DNA of 64,000 bases from NCBI RefSeq assembly GCF_021556615.1, contig NZ_JAKGGD010000002.1, positions 62,001-126,000 of the forward strand, in the 5' to 3' direction. The position numbers and the translations under genes are program-made. Below the pieces are notes generated by a model. It had not been told where the DNA came from. It ran no database searches and saw nothing but the letters and a program-made list of their open reading frames with translations. Origin of the DNA: Paracoccus salsus. Its GTDB lineage: Bacteria; Pseudomonadota; Alphaproteobacteria; Rhodobacterales; Rhodobacteraceae. Numbering within the stretch: the first letter of the stretch is position 1; each line of letters opens with the position of its first letter. Positions 24,843-33,877 of the stretch are shown one piece after another.

Positions 24843-26443
24843 GCAGGAGCCTCGACGCGGCTGAAATCCCTCAGGATAAGGTCGCGAAGCCGGTCCATCG
24901 GCAGGGCCGGGCCGGCCTGGGGCGGGATCAGCCCCGGCGCGAAGCCCCAGCCCTCGACCCGCCGGACCAGCTCCTGCGGACCGATCACATGCAGGGCGAC
25001 ATCCTTGCCGTCGCCCAGGGCGATGCCGGGCGCCGCCTGGTGATCGCCCAGGATCAGCATCAGGGGCGCATCCTTTCCGCGCCGCGCGGCAAAGTCGAAC
25101 ACAGCCCGAAGCGAATAGTCGATCGCCTCGCGGTATTGCAGGCGGACGCGGTCACGATCCTTCCAGACGACCTCGGGCGGATCCCCCGCCAGCGCCATCG
25201 CGTCGAAAACGGTTCCGTCGCCCAGCCGGTCCCACGGCAGCATCTGCGGCACCGGGACCCAGGGCGCGTGGGACGAGATCAGCGCGACCTGCATCATCAT
25301 GCGCCCGCGGTCCAGCATGCGCCCGGCTGCCGCGCCCGGATGGCCGTCCGGATGCGCGCCCGGGTGATTTTCCAACAGCCGCTCGACAACGGACAGGGTG
25401 AACTGATCCGGCATGGTGACCCAGTTGAACGGCTTGCCGCGATAGTCCAGATCGGCGGCGGCCAGAATCCGGTCGAACCCCATCATCTGCGCTTCGGGCC
25501 ATGGCCGGGTGATCGCCGGCATCACCGCCAGCGTGTCGAACCCGGCGCGGCGCGCATGGTGGAACAGGGTCTGGCGACCGCTGGCCAGCACCGCCCGATA
25601 GCGTGTCTGGTCGTCGATCCAGAGTCCGCTTGCCAGCGTGCTGTGCGACAGCCAGCTTTGACCGCCCTGGGTCGGCGCCTTCAGAAAGCCGCTCCGGGCC
25701 GACAGCCCCGCGGCGGCAATCCGGGCCTGGGCCGAACGCAGCGTCCCCAGATGGGTGTCGGCGTAAAGCGGCGTCTCGAAGCTGGCCCGGCCATAGCTTT
25801 CGATGAAGATCAGCAGCACATCGCGGTCGATCGCGTCAAGCAGGCCGATTCGATCCGCGAAGGGATCGGCGGCGGCCGCGCGGCGCAGATCCCGCAGGTC
25901 CGCGACCGAGGATCGCGCCAGATCAAGGCGCTGCGTCGCATAGAGGCTGTTGGCGGGGGTCAACGGGCCGATCAGCGCAAGCGCTATGGCCAGCGCGGCC
26001 AGCCCGGCCACCGTCATCCTGCCGCGCCGACGCCATCGGCGTGCCGACCAGACGCCGGCGGCCCACCAGACCGCGCCGGCAAGCGCGATGGCGGCGACCA
26101 GCGCAAGCAGGACCGCCGCAACCGCCACGACGGCGCCGAAGCTTCCCGCGATCAGCCGGACCGAGGCATCGATCAGCGGCAGGTCGGTCACGGGGTTGAA
26201 TGACCGCGCCAGGGCCGAGTGCATCGCCAGATCCGCCAGCTTCTGCAGGGTCAGCACGAAAATCACGGCCGCGACCAGGACCCGGACGGCCGCGCCGCCA
26301 AGGCACAGCACGGCCAGCAGCACCGGCAACTCGGGCGGGAAGCGAAGCAGCGTCTGCGCCCCCCCGGACGGGCTTCCAGGCAGGATCAGCAGCAGATGGA
26401 TCAGCAGCGTCGCAACCGCCAGGTTGAGAGCCGATCGCCTCAT
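24839..26443 (-). CDS. Membrane sulfatase-fold enzyme, LtaS-like
   Basis: The 534-residue product has an N-terminal membrane domain of about four or five segments (residues 1-165) and a C-terminal alkaline-phosphatase-superfamily domain. Visible blocks are LLIFIESYGRASF (metal-binding Glu), KAPTQGGQSWLSHSTLASG (likely catalytic Thr) and LILGDHQAAP (metal-binding Asp-His). This layout is that of phosphoglycerol and phosphoethanolamine transferases rather than true sulfatases; I infer a head-group transferase facing the periplasm. Donor and acceptor are unknown. The ATG overlaps the upstream CDP-alcohol phosphotransferase stop, and the stop overlaps the flippase-like start. Confidence 0.82.
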   Translation of the reverse strand: MRRSALNLAVATLLIHLLLILPGSPSGGAQTLLRFPPELPVLLAVLCLGGAAVRVLVAAVIFVLTLQKLADLAMHSALARSFNPVTDLPLIDASVRLIAGSFGAVVAVAAVLLALVAAIALAGAVWWAAGVWSARRWRRRGRMTVAGLAALAIALALIGPLTPANSLYATQRLDLARSSVADLRDLRRAAAADPFADRIGLLDAIDRDVLLIFIESYGRASFETPLYADTHLGTLRSAQARIAAAGLSARSGFLKAPTQGGQSWLSHSTLASGLWIDDQTRYRAVLASGRQTLFHHARRAGFDTLAVMPAITRPWPEAQMMGFDRILAAADLDYRGKPFNWVTMPDQFTLSVVERLLENHPGAHPDGHPGAAAGRMLDRGRMMMQVALISSHAPWVPVPQMLPWDRLGDGTVFDAMALAGDPPEVVWKDRDRVRLQYREAIDYSLRAVFDFAARRGKDAPLMLILGDHQAAPGIALGDGKDVALHVIGPQELVRRVEGWGFAPGLIPPQAGPALPMDRLRDLILRDFSRVEAPA

Positions 26444-27183
26444 GGTCGTTGCCTCCACAGCCAGACCATGTCCGCCGCGAATGACCAGACAAGCGCGACC
26501 GCCGCGGCACGCGCCAGCCAGATGGCGGTATCGGCCGGCAGCAGCGGGACCTGCAGGATGACAAGCACGGACAGCTGGACAACGCAGATCAGCTTGCGGC
26601 GGAAACGCGGCGGCAACGATTCGCGCAGCCAGGGCAGCAGCCATCCTGCAGCGACAAAGCCGGGGCGCAGCAACCCCAGAAGCAGGATCTCGGCGCCGAT
26701 GACCGTGCCCAGCAGGATGTGCAGCGCCAGAAGCAGTGCCAGCAGCGCGTCGACCTCCATGTCGAGCCGGGCGCCGAAATCGCTGGCCAGACCGCTGTGC
26801 CGGGCCAGCCAGCCGTCAGCCCCGTCCAGTGACAGCGAGAGGGCGCCGATGCCGGCAACCAGCCACCCGGCCGCCTCGCCCGCCAGCAAGGGGGGCAGCA
26901 GCGCGCAGACCAGCGCTGCGCGCAGCAATGTCACGACATTGCAGGCTCCGATCCGGTCATGCGGGTAATGTTCCCGCATCATCAACCCGGTCGCGATCAC
27001 GGCCAGCAGGAACAGCAGGCTGGCGGCGACCCAGGCTGCCGGCTGTCCGGGCAATCCACCCAGTCGGATCAGGTGAATGACCGCAATGCCCAGCACCGCG
27101 GTCCCCGCAAGCTGGCCGGCAATGCCCGCAGCCGCGCGCAGATGATGGCGTTTGGTCGACATGGCCCACTGGGTTTCCCGCAT
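26440..27183 (-). CDS. CDP-alcohol phosphatidyltransferase
   Basis: The product of about 247 residues is an integral membrane protein with the CDP-alcohol phosphotransferase signature DG-x2-AR-x8-G-x3-D-x3-D (DGWLARHSGLASDFG then ARLDMEVD). The signature marks enzymes moving a substituted phosphate from a CDP-alcohol to a second alcohol, as in phosphatidylglycerol or phosphatidylinositol synthesis. Two extra segments precede it. The start is uncertain: 27183 has AGGG at fair spacing; 27162 is the alternative. It is the first gene of the seven-gene run. The b561 gene is divergent, 99 bases away. Confidence 0.87.
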   Translation of the reverse strand: MRETQWAMSTKRHHLRAAAGIAGQLAGTAVLGIAVIHLIRLGGLPGQPAAWVAASLLFLLAVIATGLMMREHYPHDRIGACNVVTLLRAALVCALLPPLLAGEAAGWLVAGIGALSLSLDGADGWLARHSGLASDFGARLDMEVDALLALLLALHILLGTVIGAEILLLGLLRPGFVAAGWLLPWLRESLPPRFRRKLICVVQLSVLVILQVPLLPADTAIWLARAAAVALVWSFAADMVWLWRQRP

Positions 27184-27282
27184 CCGGCCAACCCTATGCC
27201 AAGCCCGACTCGCGTCAAGCGCGTTAGACGGCCTATGCAAGGAGTTCGGCGCGGATTACCCTGCGGCAAAGGAGCACAAGCG

Positions 27283-27831
27283 ATGACCCGGCCCCACCCC
27301 GGCTACCGGACGCCCGCCCGGATGTTTCACTGGACCATCGCGGTCGCGGTGCTGCTGATGATTCCGGCCGGGCTGGTGATGACGCAGGACGGGCTGGCGC
27401 GCATTGTGCAGGATGCCCTGTTCCTGTTTCACAAGAACCTGGGCGTGCTGCTGATCCCGCTGATCCTCGCGCGGCTGATCTACCGGCTTGTTCACAGGCC
27501 GCCGCCCCTGCCCGGGCACATTCCGGCATGGCAACGACGCGCCGCCGCGCTGTCGCACGCGGCCTTGTATGTCCTGCTGATCGTGATGCCGCTCAGCGGT
27601 TTCGTGCGCGTCCGGGCGGGCGGTTTTCCGATCGAGCTTCTCGACAGCCTCGGGGCCGGGCCCTGGCTTGCAAAATCGGAAGCGCTGGCCGAAGCCGCGA
27701 AAGGCCTGCATTACGCCGCCGGAATGACGCTGATCGCGCTCTTGGCGCTGCATGTCGGCGCGGCTCTGCATCATGTCCTGATCCGTCGCGACGAGGTCTG
27801 GGGGCGCATGTGGCCGCCTCGCGCCCGCTGA
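27283..27831 (+). CDS. Cytochrome b561-family membrane protein
   Basis: The 182-residue product starts after AAAGGAG and has four membrane segments. Candidate heme-ligand histidines sit in RMFHWTI (segment 1), LFHKNLG (segment 2), LSHAALY (segment 3) and LHVGAALHHV (segment 4). This is the prokaryotic b561 (YodB/CybB) layout, with two b-hemes shuttling electrons between quinol and a partner such as a periplasmic reductase or superoxide. No partner gene is adjacent. It is monocistronic by position, followed by a tRNA on the other strand. Confidence 0.88.
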   Translation: MTRPHPGYRTPARMFHWTIAVAVLLMIPAGLVMTQDGLARIVQDALFLFHKNLGVLLIPLILARLIYRLVHRPPPLPGHIPAWQRRAAALSHAALYVLLIVMPLSGFVRVRAGGFPIELLDSLGAGPWLAKSEALAEAAKGLHYAAGMTLIALLALHVGAALHHVLIRRDEVWGRMWPPRAR

Positions 27832-27882
27832 TCCGCGGCTGATCCGCCGCAGCGGGTCATTCAGACCGACGGTAAGGAAAGA

Positions 27883-27969
27883 TGGTGCGGTCGAGAAGAC
27901 TCGAACTTCCACTCCGGTTAAGGAACAGCGACCTCAACGCTGCGCGTCTACCAATTCCGCCACGACCGC
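27883..27969 (-). tRNA. tRNA-Leu (anticodon GAG)
   Basis: The 87-nt sequence on the minus strand begins GCGGTCG, pairing perfectly with CGACCGC at the 3' end, followed by A and an encoded CCA. The anticodon stem-loop reads TTGAGGT with GAG as anticodon, and the T-arm (GTTCGAGTC) is intact. The long variable arm (TGTTCCTTAACCGG region) is that of a class II tRNA, as expected for leucine. Confidence 0.95.
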
Positions 27970-28057
27970 ATCCGGGCAGTGCGGCGCGTCATAGCCGAGG
28001 CGCCACCGGATGAAAAGGGGTTTTCTTCGCGTCGCGACACCGGCCAGGGACGGGGGT

Positions 28058-28075
28058 CGGGGGGCGGGCCCCCCG
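28058..28075. terminator. GC-only hairpin upstream of lipB
   Basis: CGGGGGGC and GCCCCCCG form an 8-bp stem with a 2-base loop. It lies between the tRNA-Leu gene and lipB. A related G6/C6 hairpin occurs at 58511-58530 after the ClC gene. No T-run follows, so termination is uncertain. Confidence 0.4.
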
Positions 28076-28188
28076 AGCCTTGGCGGACCCCTCGATGGGG
28101 TCGGACAAGGCTTGCCCTGCCCCGGCGGGCAAGCTGACACCATCGGCCGGCGCTTGACGGCGACCGCGCTTCGCGTCAGATCGCCGCC

Positions 28189-28842
28189 ATGGTGGACTGG
28201 ATCATCAGCGACGGCCTGACCGGCCATGACGAGGCGGTCGCCTTCATGGAGGCCCGCGTGGCCGCGATCCGTCACGGCACCGCCGGCGAGCTGATCTGGC
28301 TGGTCGAACATCCGCCGCTCTACACCGCCGGCACCAGCGCGAAGGACGGCGACCTGCTGAGGGCGCGCTTTCCGGTGCACATGACCGGACGCGGCGGGCA
28401 GTACACCTATCACGGGCCGGGCCAGCGCGTCGTCTATGTGATGCTGGACCTGAACCGGCGCGGACGCGACGTGCGGGCCTTCGTCGGACGGCTGGAGGCA
28501 TGGGTGATCGACGCGCTGGCCGGGTTCGGCGTGACGGGCCAGATTCGCCCCGGCCGGGTCGGCGTCTGGGTCACGCGGCCTGACAAGCCCCCCCTGCCCG
28601 ACGGCAGCCCGCGCGAGGACAAGATCGCCGCGATCGGCGTCAAGCTGAGGGGCTGGATCAGCTTCCACGGCCTCTCGATCAATGTCGAGCCCGAGCTTTC
28701 GCACTATGACGGGATCGTGCCCTGCGGCATCAGCGGCCATGGTGTGACCAGCCTGGTCGATCTGGGCCTGCCGGTCGGCATGGCCGACCTCGATCTGGCG
28801 CTGCGCGACAGTTTCGAAACCGTGTTCGCGTCACCGGCCTGA
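28189..28842 (+). CDS. lipB: Octanoyltransferase LipB
   Basis: LipB transfers octanoyl from acyl carrier protein to the lipoyl domains of 2-oxoacid dehydrogenases and the glycine cleavage system. The 217-residue product shows the family blocks [47 protein letters not shown] and the catalytic Cys in [13 protein letters not shown], about residue 184. The length is normal. It appears to be a single-gene unit between tRNA-Leu and cycA. Confidence 0.96.
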   Translation: MVDWIISDGLTGHDEAVAFMEARVAAIRHGTAGELIWLVEHPPLYTAGTSAKDGDLLRARFPVHMTGRGGQYTYHGPGQRVVYVMLDLNRRGRDVRAFVGRLEAWVIDALAGFGVTGQIRPGRVGVWVTRPDKPPLPDGSPREDKIAAIGVKLRGWISFHGLSINVEPELSHYDGIVPCGISGHGVTSLVDLGLPVGMADLDLALRDSFETVFASPA

Positions 28843-28967
28843 GCCGGTGCAATCGCGACACATCTTCTGACGATGGCGCATGCGACATTCGGCACGCTGG
28901 ATTTCAACGCCTGCCGCGTTATGCTATGCAGCAGACCACCAACTGTCGGTTGAACGAGGAAACACAA

Positions 28968-29405
28968 ATGAAGATGATGATTATCGGCTCGCTTCTCGGT
29001 GCCGCCCTGGCCGTGCCCGCCCTTGCACAGGACGGTGACGTCGCCGCGGGCGAAAAGGATTTCCGCAAGTGCAGGGCTTGCCACATGATCCAGACGCCGG
29101 ATGGCGAGGATATCGTCAAGGGCGGCCCGTTGGGTCCGAACCTGTGGGGCGTGGTGGGTCGCAAGATCGCCGCGCAGGAAGGCTTCAGATACGGCGACGG
29201 CATTCTCCAGGTGGCCGAGATGAAGCCGGATATGGTCTGGACCGAGGAAGAACTGGCCAAGTACGTGACCGACCCGGGTGAATGGCTCGAAGAGCAGACC
29301 GGCGATGCCGGCGCAAAGAGCAAGATGACCTTCAAGCTGAACAAGGGTCAGGCCGACATGGCCGCCTATCTGGCCAGCGTGTCGCCCGACGCGGCGTCGG
29401 ACTGA
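28968..29405 (+). CDS. cycA: Cytochrome c550
   Basis: The 145-residue precursor has a signal peptide cleaved after ALA at about residue 20, the heme motif CRACH (Cys35, Cys38, His39) and the axial Met at about 120 (KSKMTFKL). It closely resembles Paracoccus cytochrome c550 along its whole length (GGPLGPNLWGVVGRKIA block). The protein carries electrons in the periplasm between the bc1 complex and oxidases or denitrification enzymes. The start at 28968 follows GAGGA; an upstream in-frame ATG would precede the signal peptide. Its placement just before the aa3 oxidase gene matches the P. denitrificans order as I remember it. Confidence 0.95.
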   Translation: MKMMIIGSLLGAALAVPALAQDGDVAAGEKDFRKCRACHMIQTPDGEDIVKGGPLGPNLWGVVGRKIAAQEGFRYGDGILQVAEMKPDMVWTEEELAKYVTDPGEWLEEQTGDAGAKSKMTFKLNKGQADMAAYLASVSPDAASD

Positions 29406-29455
29406 CGGCGCCAGCCGGCCGTTCTGCGGCAATGAGCCGCAGGCCATCCGGACCT

Positions 29456-29488
29456 CGCCCCCGCGGAGTGTGATATTCTGCGGGGGCG
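29456..29488 (+). terminator. Hairpin after cycA
   Basis: CGCCCCCGC (29456-29464) pairs with GCGGGGGCG (29480-29488), a 9-bp stem with a 15-base loop, followed by only two T residues. It lies 50 bases after the cycA stop and 112 bases before ctaD. It could end or attenuate the cycA transcript. Confidence 0.5.
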
Positions 29489-29588
29489 TTCAACTTTACG
29501 ACAGCAGGACGCATTGCCCGGTCCGCGATGCTGGTCTAGAAGAATTGCAGAACAGGCCGGTCTGCCAGACCGGATCGACGACATCTGA

Positions 29589-31276
<1,688 letters not shown>

Positions 31277-31277
<1 letters not shown>

Positions 31278-31771
31278 TGCCCTACGCATGGCATGACACG
31301 GCCCCGGAGGATTCCGGGGCCGTTTCTTATCGGCTGCGGGCATGGCCTTACCGGTCACTCCCGGCGCGCGGCTTTGTCTGGTTCATCGCCGTGACGGCCG
31401 TGTTGCTGGCGCTGCCGTTGCTTGCGGTGCTGGGAACCAGCGTGCTGTGGGGCCTGCTGCCCTTCATGGCGCTTGTGGTCTGGGGCATCTGGTATGCGCT
31501 GCAGCGCAGCTATCGCAGTGGCGAGACAGTTGAGGAACTGACCCTGGACCGCCGGTCGCTGACGTTGTCGAGGCTGGATCCGGGCCGTCCCGCGCGCCAC
31601 TGGCAAACCAACAGCTACTGGGTGCGCGCGGGGCTGCGAAAGGGGCCTGTCGAGGATTACCTGACGCTGACCGACGGGCAGCGAGAGGTCGAGTTGGGGG
31701 TGTTCCTGACACCCGAGGAACGACGCGCCCTGTGTGACGAGCTTCAGAAACGTCTGGCGACGCTGCGATAG
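31277..31771 (+). CDS. DUF2244 membrane protein
   Basis: The 164-residue product has two adjacent hydrophobic segments (about 33-75: VWFIAVTAVLLALPLLAVLG and LLPFMALVVWGIWYAL) and a C-terminal soluble part with VEELTLDRRSLTLSR and VELGVFLTPEERRAL. This is the DUF2244 layout. The function is unknown; in Rhodobacteraceae the gene is often linked to oxidase or nth loci. TGATG coupling with ctaD suggests it is translated with the oxidase subunit. Confidence 0.85.
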
Positions 31772-32010
31772 GAAAGCGAACGGCGCGCAGGCCACAAAGT
31801 GCCGTGGCGACGCCGGAGACGCGGGAATCCCTGCTCAGGCATCAGGCGTCATCCTCGCCGTGAATTGAAAGCCCCGGCAGATTGCCGGCCGCGGTTGCCT
31901 GCGACTGGCGGGCAGCGCCGCACCGGGGCATGGTGCCGGGCCGCTGCGGGCGTTGGCGATCGTCTTGCCTGTGCCGCGCGGCGCGGCAGCATGGCAAGGG
32001 CTGCGGCGGC

Positions 32011-32475
32011 TCAGTTCAGAAGCCGCGCCTTGACCATCGGGCCCACGGCGCCGAAATCCATCTGCCCGGCGTGCCGGACGCGCAACTCGGCCATGACGCG
32101 TCCCATGTCGCGGATGCTGGTCGCGCCCAGGTCGCTGACGACGGAATCGATGGCTGCCGATGTCTCGGCTTCGTCCAGCTGTCGAGGCAGGAACTCCTGG
32201 ATGATCCGGATTTCCTCTTCCTCCTGAGCGGCCAGCTCCAGTCGGCCGCCCTCTTCGTAAGCCTTGGCTGATTCCTGACGCTGCTTGACCATCTTCGACA
32301 TGATCGCGATCAGGTCGGTTTCTGTCATCTCGCCGCCTTCGCCGTCCCCGCCGCGCAGCGCGATCTCTCGGTCCTTGACGGCCGCGCCGATCAGGCGCAG
32401 CGTCGATAGCCGGGTGCTGTTCCTGGCTTTCATCGCCTCCTTGGTGGCGGCTTGCAGTTTGGCTCGCAGATCCAT
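32011..32475 (-). CDS. GatB/YqeY-domain protein
   Basis: The 154-residue product matches YqeY over its full length: MDLRAKLQAATKEAMKARNSTRLSTLRLI at the start, the KQRQESAKAYEEGGRLELAAQEE helix and the C-terminal DMGRVMAELRVRHAGQMDFG. The domain is related to the tRNA-binding tail of GatB. YqeY proteins are thought to act on aminoacyl-tRNA, but a specific reaction is not established. The gene is divergent from carA with 180 bases between. The 239 bases downstream (31772-32010) show no gene. Confidence 0.93.
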   Translation of the reverse strand: MDLRAKLQAATKEAMKARNSTRLSTLRLIGAAVKDREIALRGGDGEGGEMTETDLIAIMSKMVKQRQESAKAYEEGGRLELAAQEEEEIRIIQEFLPRQLDEAETSAAIDSVVSDLGATSIRDMGRVMAELRVRHAGQMDFGAVGPMVKARLLN

Positions 32476-32655
32476 CAGCTGTCTCCCGGGATGATCCCTT
32501 GGGGCGCGCCTTCAGCGCGCGCCGGAAAGCTGGCGATGTAGAGCGTTGATGCGGGGGAATCAACCCGCCACCCGGCGTCACGAAAGCCTGACCTTCTTGA
32601 CCTTGCCGCCCGCGCCGCCTATTCACCGGCTGATTTAACACCAGAGGGTGCCACC

Positions 32656-33804
32656 ATGGCCGCTAAACCGACAGCCTGCCTTGCGCTTGCCGACGGGACC
32701 GTATTCTACGGCCAGGGCTTTGGCGCCCCCGGAGAGGTCGTGGCCGAACTGGTCTTCAACACCGCCATGACCGGCTACCAGGAGATCATGAGCGATCCCT
32801 CCTACGCCAGCCAGATCGTGACCTTCACCTTCCCCCATATCGGCAATACCGGCATCAACCCCGAAGATGACGAGGCGCCCGATCCCGTCGCCAGCGGCAT
32901 CGTCGTCCGCTGGGACCCGACCGCCCCCTCGAACTGGCGGGCGACCGGGGATCTGGCGCAATGGATGGCGCGGCGCGGCAGAATAGGAATAGGCGGGGTC
33001 GATACCCGCCGGCTGACCCGCGCGATCCGCCAGCAAGGGGCGCCCCACGTCGTGCTGGCCCACGATCCGGAAGGCAGTTTCGACCTTGAGGCGATGATTG
33101 CCAGGGCGCGCGCGTGGCAGGGACTGGTCGGCATGGACCTCGCCCGCGAGGTCAGCTGCGCGCAAAGCTATCGCTGGCAGGAAGGCGGCTGGGAATGGGG
33201 CAAGGGCTTCGGCACCGCACCCGAAGACAAGCCCTTCAAGGTGGTCGCGCTGGATTACGGCGCCAAACGCAACATCTTGCGCTCGCTGGTGGCGCACGGT
33301 GCGGATGTGATGGTCCTGCCGGCAACCGCGACGGCCGAGGACGTTCTGGCGCATCAGCCCGAGGGCGTGTTTCTGTCGAACGGGCCCGGCGACCCGGCGG
33401 CGACCGGCGAATATGCCGTGCCGATGATCCAGCAGCTGCTGGCCCGCGACATGCCGGTGTTCGGTATCTGCCTTGGCCATCAGATGCTTGCTCTGGCGCT
33501 GGGGGCGAAGACGGTCAAGATGGGCCATGGCCATCACGGCGCCAACCACCCCGTGCGCGACAACGAAACCGGCAAGGTCGAGATCACGTCGATGAATCAT
33601 GGCTTCGCGGTCGATTCGCAGACCCTGCCGAAGGGCGTGATCGAAACTCATGTCAGCCTGTTCGATGGCAGCAATTGCGGCATCCGGGTCGAGGACAAGC
33701 CGGTGTTTTCCGTCCAGTATCACCCCGAGGCGGCGCCGGGCCCGCAGGACAGCCTGTATCTGTTCCAGCGCTTTTCCGATGCCATGCGTGCGCGCCGTGG
33801 CTGA
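32656..33804 (+). CDS. carA: Carbamoyl-phosphate synthase small subunit
   Basis: The 382-residue product has the CarA N-terminal domain (FNTAMTGYQEIMSDPSYASQ) and a C-terminal class I glutamine amidotransferase domain with the nucleophile in FGICLGHQ and the His/Glu pair in VQYHPEAAPGP. It supplies ammonia from glutamine to the large subunit for arginine and pyrimidine synthesis. The large subunit gene carB is not adjacent. The start follows CCAGAGGG with normal spacing. Confidence 0.97.
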   Translation: MAAKPTACLALADGTVFYGQGFGAPGEVVAELVFNTAMTGYQEIMSDPSYASQIVTFTFPHIGNTGINPEDDEAPDPVASGIVVRWDPTAPSNWRATGDLAQWMARRGRIGIGGVDTRRLTRAIRQQGAPHVVLAHDPEGSFDLEAMIARARAWQGLVGMDLAREVSCAQSYRWQEGGWEWGKGFGTAPEDKPFKVVALDYGAKRNILRSLVAHGADVMVLPATATAEDVLAHQPEGVFLSNGPGDPAATGEYAVPMIQQLLARDMPVFGICLGHQMLALALGAKTVKMGHGHHGANHPVRDNETGKVEITSMNHGFAVDSQTLPKGVIETHVSLFDGSNCGIRVEDKPVFSVQYHPEAAPGPQDSLYLFQRFSDAMRARRG

Positions 33805-33877
33805 GGCAAAGCTTGCCCGCTTAACATCTTCTTAACCGGTTTCATGCCACGACTGGGCGCTCCGCGAAGGAATCGCC

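Noticed and set aside
31772-32010. Possible gene between DUF2244 and YqeY
   Set aside because: No frame with a ribosome binding site or motif; it is a convergent intergenic stretch.
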